The translations under genes were made by a program, and so were the position numbers. From NCBI RefSeq assembly GCF_004166885.1, contig NZ_RCYU01000005.1:23881-87880 (forward strand): a stretch of 64,000 nucleotides of DNA, given 5' to 3'. The notes beneath the pieces were generated by a model, which did not search any database, was not told the origin of the DNA, and saw only the letters and a list, made by a program, of their open reading frames with translations. Positions 20,775-28,666 of the stretch are shown here, piece after piece. The stretch is from Streptococcus sp. bf_0095. GTDB taxonomy: Bacteria; Bacillota; Bacilli; Lactobacillales; Streptococcaceae. How positions within the stretch are numbered: the first letter of the stretch is position 1; every line of letters starts with the position of its first letter.

Positions 20775-23700
20775 TTATGGGCGTTTTACAACCTTTGGTT
20801 TTTTCCCATTTAATTTTCTCTTAGCAGCTTTAACCTCAGCTAATACCGCCTTGACTTCCTGTTGACTGGCACCAGGATTAGCCAGTACAGCTTGAGCGCG
20901 GATAAAGGCTTGTAGGTAGTTCACCTTCACCTTATCTGCTGCATAGATAAACTTCGCATTCTTAGCTTGGAACTGGAGTTCTGCCGCAATCAATTTCTTC
21001 AGACTTGAGAAATCAGTTGTTTTACCATTTAACTGTTGATCAGCCGCCTGGTAGTTCGCAAGTGCTTGGTTGATTTGCTCTTGTGTCACACCTTCACGGA
21101 CGAGCAAGAGAGCCAATGCCTTAAAGCTTTGGTCAAAGGCACGTCGAGCAGAATCCTTAGCGTTGGCATAACGACCTGTTTTTGAGGTTACATCATAGGC
21201 AGCAATGGCTGATTTTAGCGCTGTAAAATCAGACTCTTTCCCATCTAATTGACTCGTAACCAATCCAAGATTTGAAAAGATTTGGTTAACTTCTGCTTGT
21301 GATAACTTAGCCGCAAGAGCTTTCTGAGCTTCTTGATAAGCTGCATCATAAGCTAAACGTTTTTCACTCGTTGCATTAAAGTACTGAGGAGTGCTGGTCA
21401 AGTTAGCTTGTTGAGCCAACAATTGCAACAATTGGGTCTTAATGACTACAGAAAGTTTTGCGAGATTGTTTTGGTCTGCTAGAACGGTCACAGTCGGTGC
21501 ATCCTCAAACAACTCATAACCTGTTGGTAGACTGACTGAAATCGTGTATGTTCCAACTGGGACATCTTTTCCAAAAGCATTCTTGCCATAGCGTTGAACT
21601 GGAAGAACAAAGGTTTCACCAGCTTGATTTTTCAAGACAACTGGTGTTGTTCTTGGTACTGCTTGATCAAAGACTAGGCTCAAAGGTGCAGTGACAATCT
21701 CTTTGGCCAAGAATTCGATGGTCTTAAAGCTGTCCTCTGCAGTGATTTCAAATTTCTGAGTTCGTTGGCTGACAAGTTTCAGATCTGATTTGTCATAGGC
21801 AAAGAGTTCTGCCACGTAGCTACCAAACTTAAGGAAATTGATTTCTTTCCCTTTGTCTAAGTTGACATACTGTCCTTGATCATCCTTGATACGGTAGACA
21901 AAATCGGTATCTAATTCTTTATGTGTATCGGCATCTAGGACTGACACCTTAATCCGGCCACTATCTTCACTACCAGCAAAATCAGAAAGAGAAGCAAAGT
22001 CGCGGTTTCCAGCGTAGTCTTCTACCACATAGTAAAGTAAGTCTTTACTGATTCCTTCTGGAAGAGTATAGCCACCGTCCTCATTTGCCGTTAAATAGAC
22101 ACGGTTTTCAAAGCGGCTAGTCTTCCCTAGGACATCTTTCCCCTCCTTAACCAGGTTTCCTTCTTCATCAAAGGCCTTGACATAGAAGACTTGCTCTCGT
22201 AAGATTCCACCGTTGCCAATATCTTTTGTTTTACGAGCATAGAAGGTTTCTACTCCATCCTTCTTGGTCGTATAACCTGAAGTCAAGACTGGTTTTTGGG
22301 TGTCAATTTGGAGGTTAAAGCGAACAACTTGCTCCTCTGCTCCTGGAACTGCTGGCGTATAACGAACCTCATAGACATAGTGACCATCCGCCACCTTTTC
22401 ACCCTTGGCATCCGTTCCTTCCCAAGCCGAGTTGTCGACTAGATAAGATCGTTTCCCACGTCCATCAAAGTAATTCTTACGAGCAGAGAAAGCTCCTGTA
22501 CTTGTCCAAATTGGGTTAGCAAAAGCTTGATCATCTGCCTTGTAGACAGCCGCTTTCATATTATTTAGGTTTCGCAAGACGACTGCACGGTACTGCACGT
22601 AATCTTTGTTTCCATCTCCATCTGGAGAAATAGCCAGACGGACATTGCCATCAGCATCCAAATGGAGGACGTTCAAACCTTCTGGTGTTTCCACTGTTCC
22701 AAGAACGATTGGGCTTCGTTCTGCTGTTTCCTTCTTAGCAGTCGTATAGAGCACATCATTCGTGTTTGAAACTAAAGAGGTGACGTTTGCATTCGATGGC
22801 ACGTGTTTGGTTTCTGGGACATCATAGTAGAATCCTGATTTCCCTTCTCTTACCAAGTTGTAGATTGGTTTTTCAACCGCAGGGATATCTTGGAAAGAAC
22901 CACGGAAGCCCATAAATGGGATGCTAACCACATCGCCATCATCTGCAGGGTCCACAAAGCGAACAAATCCTTCTAGGAAGTAACCGTTCGGCATCAATTT
23001 AGTCAATTCTTCTGCAAACTTAGATGCATCGACAGTCACCGTCACTGTCTGACTACTATGGGCTTTTACAGTTACATTTGGCCATACAGTCTCTGTTAAT
23101 TTCCGTGGCTTCAAGGTAAAGTGATCGTCTTTTACATCGTCGGTAGTGGTATTCACAATCATCTTCAACTCTCTGTCAGTATCAGAAATATTATGAACGG
23201 TCACATCAAAACTGAATCGATCTTCCACATTACCAAGAGTTACGCTTGGGTATGCATCTTCATTCGTTACATATAAATCTGTTGAGACGGCTGCAGCAGT
23301 ATCTACAATCCCTGCCCCTTGTTGACGTACTGAAGTGTAGGCGCCCGTTTCTTTGTTAAAGTGCGGTTTTGCAGTTGACATGATCAAGGCCTTGACCGTT
23401 GCAGATAGCTCCTCTGGTGAAAGTTCTGGATGGTGAGCTTGGAGGTATTCCTTCACCAAAGCCGATACCCCAGCCACATGAGGAGAGGCCATACTGGTTC
23501 CACTCATACTGCCATAGCTATTGTCATTTAGTGAAGAGAAGATTGATCCACCAGGTGCTGTGACATCTGGTTTCAATTGTCCATCCGTTGACACTCCCCA
23601 ACTAGAGAATTCAGACATTTTTCCTGCGTCAGGGTTTGGACGGTTATCCAGACTGCCATCAAAGACTATCTTGTAGTCTTTGTCTTTGATCGCTTCTCCA

Positions 23701-25277
23701 TAGCGCTTAGAAATAAATACCGCAGGAATCTTTCTCGCATCGCCTTCGAGGCCCATTTTGACATTCGCGCCTTCGACACTATTGTAAATGAGGGCGCCAA
23801 TCGCTCCTTTTTTATAGACATTAGCGACCTTATCTGAGAAGGTGATTTCACCACGTTTGATGAGGGCGACTTTACCAGTCAAATCGAGACCTTCTAAATC
23901 ACTCTCACGCCCCAAACCAGCATCCACATAGTCATATTCTTTCCCATTTTCAAAATTAGCATCTGTTTCAGCTGCTGTATAGGTAAACTTCCCTTTATCC
24001 AAGTCGGCATTGTCTTCCAAACCACGTACTGTAAAGACTTCTTCTGTTACAAATGAATCATTTACTGAGGCAACTGAAATAGACTCTTCTACGGTTGAAG
24101 GACTACCCACGACACCGTAATCAGGGTTTTCAGCACTTGGGTTGTCATAACCGTATCCATAGGTATTGCTATTACCTGCCGCGATAATGACGCTAACTCC
24201 TTTTGCGCGTGCTCGTTGGATTGCTTCTCTGACAGCAGGACTAGCATTCACTGTAGATCCTGTCCCAGATCCTAAACTCATATTAATGACATCGGCTCCC
24301 AATGCCACTGCGTCATCAATCGCTTTTACATAGACAACATCGCTGGTGGATCCACTACGATCAGAGAAAACCCGCATAAACATCACTTGGGCTTCTGGAG
24401 CAACTCCATATACGTAGTTGCCATCCCCAGCTTTTTTGTCAGGGTTCCCAGTCGCGATCCCTGTTACGTGCATACCGTGTGAATCATGGTCTTTTTCTTT
24501 GATATTGTCATCTCCGTCCATATAATCATAGGCAAAGACGACCTTATCGTTGTACCATTTTCCGTAGTCAATTCCCGCTGCTTTTTTAGCAGCTTCTAAT
24601 TCTGTTTGATTTTTGAATTTCCCTTTTGTAGGATCTGAAATCCGCAACACTTCATGGTAGACATCTAAACCAGAGTCAATGACTGCAACAACAGTCCCTT
24701 CACCCTTGTAGCCTTTTTCCCAAGTTTGGGGCACATTAATAATCGTATTGCTGCTGATACTTAATGGCTTATCTTCAGCTTTCTTTTCGGTTCTTGCTTC
24801 CGATACAGGTTTAGCCTCACTCTTCTCCTCTGTTGAAGAAGGTTTTGCTTCTGTTTTTTCCTGTCCTTCGGATGCTTTTTCTCCAGTTTTTTCTACAGTT
24901 TTTTCTTCGGTTTTAGTTACGACTTCCGCTTGCTTTTCAGTAGCTTGAGCCTCTGTTTTTGCTTCCTGCGCAAGGACTTGGCTATCTGATTCGACAGATG
25001 GACTTGTTGCCTCTTTTTCTGAAGAGGCTGGCTCGTTAACAACTTTACCATTTTCAACTACTGAGCCTGCAGTCTGCTCACTTGCCTGATTCGTTACAGG
25101 AGACGCAGACTCACTTGGCGATACTGGATTTGCTTCTGCAGATGCAACGACTGCAGTCTCTGGCTGTTTCGCTTCATCAGCACTTACATTCCCTGCTCCA
25201 AAGACAAGAACAAATCCTAACAGCACCGATGCAACACCAAACTTATATTTTCTCAATGAGAAACGCTGTTTACTCAT
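20775..25277 (-). CDS. Secreted subtilisin-like serine protease (C5a-peptidase/PrtA-like)
   Basis: A 1500-aa surface or secreted protease. A YSIRK-type signal peptide (FSLRKYKFGVASVLLG, cleavage probably after Ala33) is followed by a Glu/Lys/Thr-rich spacer (about 34-170). The S8 catalytic domain has Asp201 (VIDSGLD), His267 (DSHGMHVTG) and Ser595 (GTSMASPH). A PA-type insert (about 400-530) sits within the catalytic region, and Fn3-like domains follow. The C-terminal 230 residues hold about three FIVAR-like repeats ending QLDGK, QLNGK and KLNGK. Relatives cleave complement C5a or matrix proteins; the target here is unknown. No LPXTG anchor is present: the protein ends in basic KKPKVVKRP. It is monocistronic. 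Confidence 0.93.
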   Translation of the reverse strand: MSKQRFSLRKYKFGVASVLLGFVLVFGAGNVSADEAKQPETAVVASAEANPVSPSESASPVTNQASEQTAGSVVENGKVVNEPASSEKEATSPSVESDSQVLAQEAKTEAQATEKQAEVVTKTEEKTVEKTGEKASEGQEKTEAKPSSTEEKSEAKPVSEARTEKKAEDKPLSISSNTIINVPQTWEKGYKGEGTVVAVIDSGLDVYHEVLRISDPTKGKFKNQTELEAAKKAAGIDYGKWYNDKVVFAYDYMDGDDNIKEKDHDSHGMHVTGIATGNPDKKAGDGNYVYGVAPEAQVMFMRVFSDRSGSTSDVVYVKAIDDAVALGADVINMSLGSGTGSTVNASPAVREAIQRARAKGVSVIIAAGNSNTYGYGYDNPSAENPDYGVVGSPSTVEESISVASVNDSFVTEEVFTVRGLEDNADLDKGKFTYTAAETDANFENGKEYDYVDAGLGRESDLEGLDLTGKVALIKRGEITFSDKVANVYKKGAIGALIYNSVEGANVKMGLEGDARKIPAVFISKRYGEAIKDKDYKIVFDGSLDNRPNPDAGKMSEFSSWGVSTDGQLKPDVTAPGGSIFSSLNDNSYGSMSGTSMASPHVAGVSALVKEYLQAHHPELSPEELSATVKALIMSTAKPHFNKETGAYTSVRQQGAGIVDTAAAVSTDLYVTNEDAYPSVTLGNVEDRFSFDVTVHNISDTDRELKMIVNTTTDDVKDDHFTLKPRKLTETVWPNVTVKAHSSQTVTVTVDASKFAEELTKLMPNGYFLEGFVRFVDPADDGDVVSIPFMGFRGSFQDIPAVEKPIYNLVREGKSGFYYDVPETKHVPSNANVTSLVSNTNDVLYTTAKKETAERSPIVLGTVETPEGLNVLHLDADGNVRLAISPDGDGNKDYVQYRAVVLRNLNNMKAAVYKADDQAFANPIWTSTGAFSARKNYFDGRGKRSYLVDNSAWEGTDAKGEKVADGHYVYEVRYTPAVPGAEEQVVRFNLQIDTQKPVLTSGYTTKKDGVETFYARKTKDIGNGGILREQVFYVKAFDEEGNLVKEGKDVLGKTSRFENRVYLTANEDGGYTLPEGISKDLLYYVVEDYAGNRDFASLSDFAGSEDSGRIKVSVLDADTHKELDTDFVYRIKDDQGQYVNLDKGKEINFLKFGSYVAELFAYDKSDLKLVSQRTQKFEITAEDSFKTIEFLAKEIVTAPLSLVFDQAVPRTTPVVLKNQAGETFVLPVQRYGKNAFGKDVPVGTYTISVSLPTGYELFEDAPTVTVLADQNNLAKLSVVIKTQLLQLLAQQANLTSTPQYFNATSEKRLAYDAAYQEAQKALAAKLSQAEVNQIFSNLGLVTSQLDGKESDFTALKSAIAAYDVTSKTGRYANAKDSARRAFDQSFKALALLLVREGVTQEQINQALANYQAADQQLNGKTTDFSSLKKLIAAELQFQAKNAKFIYAADKVKVNYLQAFIRAQAVLANPGASQQEVKAVLAEVKAAKRKLNGKKPKVVKRP

Positions 25278-25307
25278 AAAATTCCCCCTATATACTAAAT
25301 TATTCTT

Positions 25308-25313
25308 ATTATA
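25308..25313 (-). promoter_or_regulatory. -10 of the subtilase promoter
   Basis: The minus strand reads AGTATAATAAG about 30 bp before the start, with a strong TAGGGGGA ribosome site. No convincing -35 is seen. The A/T-rich 160 bp further upstream shows no clear operator. Confidence 0.5.
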
Positions 25314-25476
25314 CTCCTAATTTTTCAGAAAATTCACTCAACATTAACTTTGTTATCAAATTGTAATATTTCCGCACGATATCTTTAATTAGTTATTTTT
25401 CGTTTGCTTTTTGTGGTTTCGATATTCAAATACTTAGATAACTAAAACAAATTGTTCGTTTTTCCATCTTATTACA

Positions 25477-25510
25477 CAAAAAAGACAGCGAGAGTAACCT
25501 CTCACTGTCT
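25477..25510 (-). terminator. Terminator of the aldo/keto reductase operon
   Basis: A 12-bp stem with one mismatch (25483-25494 with 25499-25510), loop TAAC on the plus strand, followed on the minus strand by six Ts. Confidence 0.88.
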
Positions 25511-25524
25511 ATAAATAAACGATC

Positions 25525-26382
25525 TTAAAAGTCTTTAGTGTCTGGGTCTGGTGCTCCCGCCTCTACTGGGATCTTCCGAAGGAGCTCACAGTCTTCTGGG
25601 GATAATGCAATCGCAAAGCATTGTAGGTTACTTGCAATGCGCTCAGGAGTCACTGACTTGGGCAAAGGTAAAAATCCTTCTGCTAGACTCCAAGCTAAGA
25701 GAAGCTGGGCTGGTGTCACGTCATACTGTTTAGCCAGTGTAAGAACTGTCTCATTTTGGAACAGCTCTCCTTGGCCAAATGGTCCCCATGCCTCCAATAT
25801 AATTCCTTTATCACGACAATAACGGACCACTTCCTCTTGATAGACTCCAGGGGCCAAGCGGATCTGATTGACCGCCGGAAAAACTTTGGCACTCTCTAAC
25901 AAAGCATCCAGGTGATGGGGCAGGAAGTTACTCACACCAATAGAGCGAATCTTTCCCTCTGCCTGCATATCTTCCATGGCTCTCCAAACCTCACGATTCC
26001 GTTCTTTCCAGGCCTCATTTTCTCGGTGGGTCACAGGATTTGGCCAGTGGATTAAATACAAATCGATAAAGTCTAGTCCCAATTTGTGCAAAGATTCTTC
26101 TAGGCCATTGAAAGCATCCTCATAGGTATGACGATTATTCCACAACTTGGTCGTTACAAAAAGTTCTTCTCTTGGAATACCACTATCCCGGATAGCCTTT
26201 CCGACGCTTTCTTCGTTTTGATAGATGGCTGCCGTATCAATATGGCGATAGCCCGCTTCTAAGGCTGTTTTTACTGCTTGATAAGCTTCTTCGCCATCTT
26301 TCGCCTTCCAAGTACCAAAACCTAGTACAGGAATTTGGCGTCCATCATTTAGTTTGTAGCTCTTCATCTTATTGCCCGTCAC
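25525..26382 (-). CDS. Aldo/keto reductase
   Basis: An NADPH-dependent carbonyl reductase of the AKR5-like group (2,5-diketo-gluconate reductase type). The (beta/alpha)8 catalytic tetrad is visible: Asp and Tyr in GYRHIDTAAIYQNE, Lys in TTKLWNN and His in LIHWPNP. The start is taken as GTG at 26382: it overlaps the upstream stop as GTGA and has AAAGGAAA just before it. The alternative ATG at 26367 (MKSYKLNDG) matches the usual N-terminus better but has a weaker ribosome site. The physiological substrate is unknown. Second gene of a two-gene operon. Confidence 0.9.
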   Translation of the reverse strand: MTGNKMKSYKLNDGRQIPVLGFGTWKAKDGEEAYQAVKTALEAGYRHIDTAAIYQNEESVGKAIRDSGIPREELFVTTKLWNNRHTYEDAFNGLEESLHKLGLDFIDLYLIHWPNPVTHRENEAWKERNREVWRAMEDMQAEGKIRSIGVSNFLPHHLDALLESAKVFPAVNQIRLAPGVYQEEVVRYCRDKGIILEAWGPFGQGELFQNETVLTLAKQYDVTPAQLLLAWSLAEGFLPLPKSVTPERIASNLQCFAIALSPEDCELLRKIPVEAGAPDPDTKDF

Positions 26383-26597
26383 TTTCCTTTGTTTTTTTTA
26401 CCAGACTTAGAAGTCTTCGCATTCAAGCGCAACTTTGGCTTAAAGATATTTTCCTTAGGTTGCACCATCGACTTACTAAAAAAGGCGTAGAGTAAAAAGG
26501 CACTACCTGCCACTAGAATGACGGGACTACGGCGTAACATACCATAGATAAAGAAAAACAACCCCATCAATAAAAAACGTACATTTATCTTATGCAT
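26379..26597 (-). CDS. Small membrane protein, unknown
   Basis: A 72-aa protein I cannot place in a named family. Two hydrophobic segments (about 6-19 and 23-39) are followed by a strongly basic tail ending KTSKSGKKNKGK. The start at 26597 (MHKINVRF) is chosen because GAGGT lies 7 bases upstream; the frame is open to 26627. The stop overlaps the aldo/keto reductase start, so the two are translated together. The basic tail could bind nucleic acid or phospholipid, but this is a guess. Confidence 0.7.
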   Translation of the reverse strand: MHKINVRFLLMGLFFFIYGMLRRSPVILVAGSAFLLYAFFSKSMVQPKENIFKPKLRLNAKTSKSGKKNKGK

Positions 26598-26684
26598 AAA
26601 ACTACCTCGCGATTCAATTAATTTCATTATACCATGTATCGGAGCAAAGAGACAAATGGCTAGGCTAAGGAATCCTATTTAAAT

Positions 26685-26859
26685 GAGAGTGGGACAGAAA
26701 TCGGTCATTCGTTAGAATTCGATTTCGTCGTCCCACCTCCGCACAGTTGAGTAGGGCTGTAAAAGCTGATGTAATCAGCCTAGTAGAGCCCACTCAACCA
26801 CTGCGTCTTGCTAGACAATCTAAAGACAATTAAGAGGCTAGGACTTTTGTCCCAGCCTC
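26685..26859 (+). repeat. 175-bp structured repeat, copy A
   Basis: The first of two copies, about 90 percent identical by eye to 28481-28655. Three hairpin modules are visible: GTGGGAC/GTCCCAC enclosing AAATCG/CGATTT; GTTGAGT/ACTCAAC enclosing CTGAT/ATCAG; and GAGGCTAGGAC/GTCCCAGCCTC with a TTTT loop. It fills most of the 338-bp gap between nagA and the small membrane gene; the rest holds nothing I recognise. Confidence 0.88.
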
Positions 26860-26935
26860 ATGGAAGAAATTCAATTTTAAAACTGGTAAAAGAAATCAAA
26901 AGCAATCGATTCGTATTTGAACCTATTTTTCACCA

Positions 26936-28087
26936 TTAAGCTTCAAATCGTTTTTGGCCATCCAAGAAGGTTGCTACCAACTCTAAATCTTTATCCAATA
27001 CAATAAAGTCAGCGTCATAACCCTCACGGATTTGGCCACAGACATCATCAATATGGACGGATTTAGCAGGGTTGAGACTCGCCATCATGACCGCTTCATG
27101 AGGATTGGCAATGCCCCACTCAACAACATTCTTCAATCCATCTTTAAGCTTCAAGATCGAACCAGCCAGGTTCCCTGTCGATTTCAAACGGGCTGTTCCA
27201 TTTTCTACGACAACAGGGAATTCACCCAACATGTAGTCGCCATCTTCCAAGCCACCAGCTGTCATACAGTCAGTGATCAAAGCGATATTTTCCACTCCTT
27301 TTTGTTTGAGGAGAATATCACAGGCTTTTGGATCAACGTGATGGCCATCACAGATTAACTCTGCATAAGTATGAGGAAGTTGGTACATAGCCCCAACCAT
27401 TCCAAGCTCACGGTGCGTCAAGCCACGCATTCCGTTATAGGCATGCACCCAGACACTAGCTCCAGCATCCACTGCTTTTTTGGCTTCGTCAAAGGTTGCA
27501 TTGGAGTGCCCAAGCGCAACCGTCACCCCTTCTCCTGTTACTGTACGGACAAAGTCTTCTACACCTTCCCGCTCAGGAGCAAGGGCAATTTTATTGAGCA
27601 AGCCGTTGGCTGCTTTTTGCCATGCACGGAATTCATCCATCCGAGGATCTTTCATATAGGCTGGATTTTGAGCTCCCTTGTACTTCTCTGTAAAGTAAGG
27701 TCCTTCAAAGTAAATCCCACGAATCTTTGCACCGGAAGCTTCTTGGTATCGTGCGCCAATGTTTTCAGTTACTGCTAATAATTGCTCATAAGAAGAGGTC
27801 AAAGTTGTTGGCAAAAAGCTAGTAACCCCTGTGCTCAAGAGCCCCTCGCTCATAGTATGAAGGGTCCCCTCAATGTTGTTGTCCATAACGTCAACTCCAC
27901 CAAATCCATGGATGTGCGTATCGACCAAACCAGGAGCAATACTATAGCCGGTATAGTCCAAAACGGTAGCTCCCTCTGGTAGCTGATCCACATGTTTTCC
28001 GAATTTGCCATCGACAATTTCTAGATATCCTCCCTTACGAATTCCATGGGGATAAAAGAATTGATCTGCTTGTATATAGGTTGTCAT
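26936..28087 (-). CDS. nagA: N-acetylglucosamine-6-phosphate deacetylase
   Basis: Removes acetate from GlcNAc-6-P in amino-sugar catabolism and cell-wall recycling, feeding NagB. The start at 28087 (MTTYIQADQFFYP) follows AAAGGAAAT; the frame is open to 28126. The 383-aa amidohydrolase shows the metal-binding VDTHIHGFGG, IRGIYFEGPYF, ALGHSNATFDEA and LITDCMTAGG with the catalytic Asp. It stands alone between the two copies of the 175-bp repeat. Confidence 0.96.
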   Translation of the reverse strand: MTTYIQADQFFYPHGIRKGGYLEIVDGKFGKHVDQLPEGATVLDYTGYSIAPGLVDTHIHGFGGVDVMDNNIEGTLHTMSEGLLSTGVTSFLPTTLTSSYEQLLAVTENIGARYQEASGAKIRGIYFEGPYFTEKYKGAQNPAYMKDPRMDEFRAWQKAANGLLNKIALAPEREGVEDFVRTVTGEGVTVALGHSNATFDEAKKAVDAGASVWVHAYNGMRGLTHRELGMVGAMYQLPHTYAELICDGHHVDPKACDILLKQKGVENIALITDCMTAGGLEDGDYMLGEFPVVVENGTARLKSTGNLAGSILKLKDGLKNVVEWGIANPHEAVMMASLNPAKSVHIDDVCGQIREGYDADFIVLDKDLELVATFLDGQKRFEA

Positions 28088-28208
28088 GGTGATTTCCTTT
28101 CTTTTTCTACCGATATATTCATACACATTATAATCCTTTGTGCTACATTTGTAAATGGTCTAGACCTATTTTATTTAAATATATTAATATTCTTTATAAA
28201 TACAATAA

Positions 28209-28236
28209 GAAATCCAGTTCTAAAGAACTGGATTTC
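28209..28236. terminator. Strong hairpin, possible terminator
   Basis: A perfect 12-bp stem, GAAATCCAGTTC (28209-28220) with GAACTGGATTTC (28225-28236), loop TAAA. On the minus strand it is followed by the T-rich TTATTGTATTT, a poor U-tract. It lies upstream of nagA in the 580-bp gap. Confidence 0.4.
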
Positions 28237-28258
28237 AGAATATTGACAAACTTTTTCC

Positions 28259-28456
28259 ATAAAATAGATAGATGATTTTTTTAAAAAATTATCTTTTTTG
28301 AGAAATTAGGCAGATCTAAAACTTTCCGCTGTGAGAAAAGTGCCTAGATCAATTAAGGTCTAGGTACACGGAATTATTGAGACCTTAGGCTCAATAATTA
28401 GTCATGGAACTTCGAAGAAGTTCGCTGACGTCCGTACTCACCTAAGGAAAGTTTTA
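28259..28456 (+). repeat. Structured pseudoknot repeat (BOX-like), copy 1
   Basis: The core is 28318-28455. The outer helix is AAAACTTTCC with GGAAAGTTTT. A variable hairpin GTGCCTAGA/TCTAGGTAC (28340-28367) follows, then a hairpin ATTATTGAG/CTCAATAAT (28373-28398) with loop ACCTTAGG, a GAA-capped hairpin GAACTTC/GAAGTTC (28407-28423), and CGCTGACGT. The loop CCTTAGG can pair with CCTAAGG (28441-28447), forming a pseudoknot that abuts the outer helix. The same order is found at 46291-46490. The GAA-capped hairpin and CGCTGACGT also occur in pneumococcal BOX elements as I remember them. Confidence 0.85.
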
Positions 28457-28480
28457 AAAAAAATGTTATACCAATCTAAA

Positions 28481-28655
28481 GAGAGTGGGACAAAAATCGG
28501 TCACTCGTTAGATTCGATTTCGTCGTCCCACCTCCGCACAGTTGAGTAGGACTGTAAAAGCTGATGAAATCAGCCTAGTAGATCCCTACTCAACCACTGC
28601 GTCTTGCTCGACAATCCAAAGACAATTGAGAGGCTAGGACTTTTGTCCCAGCCTC
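28481..28655 (+). repeat. 175-bp structured repeat, copy B
   Basis: The second copy of the element at 26685-26859, same orientation and length. Its last hairpin is followed by TTTTT on the plus strand and looks like a terminator in that direction. It lies 12 bp beyond the nptA-like stop. The 580-bp gap 28088-28666 is therefore filled by the hairpin, the pseudoknot repeat and this copy. Confidence 0.88.
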
Positions 28656-28666
28656 TTTTTGCTTTT

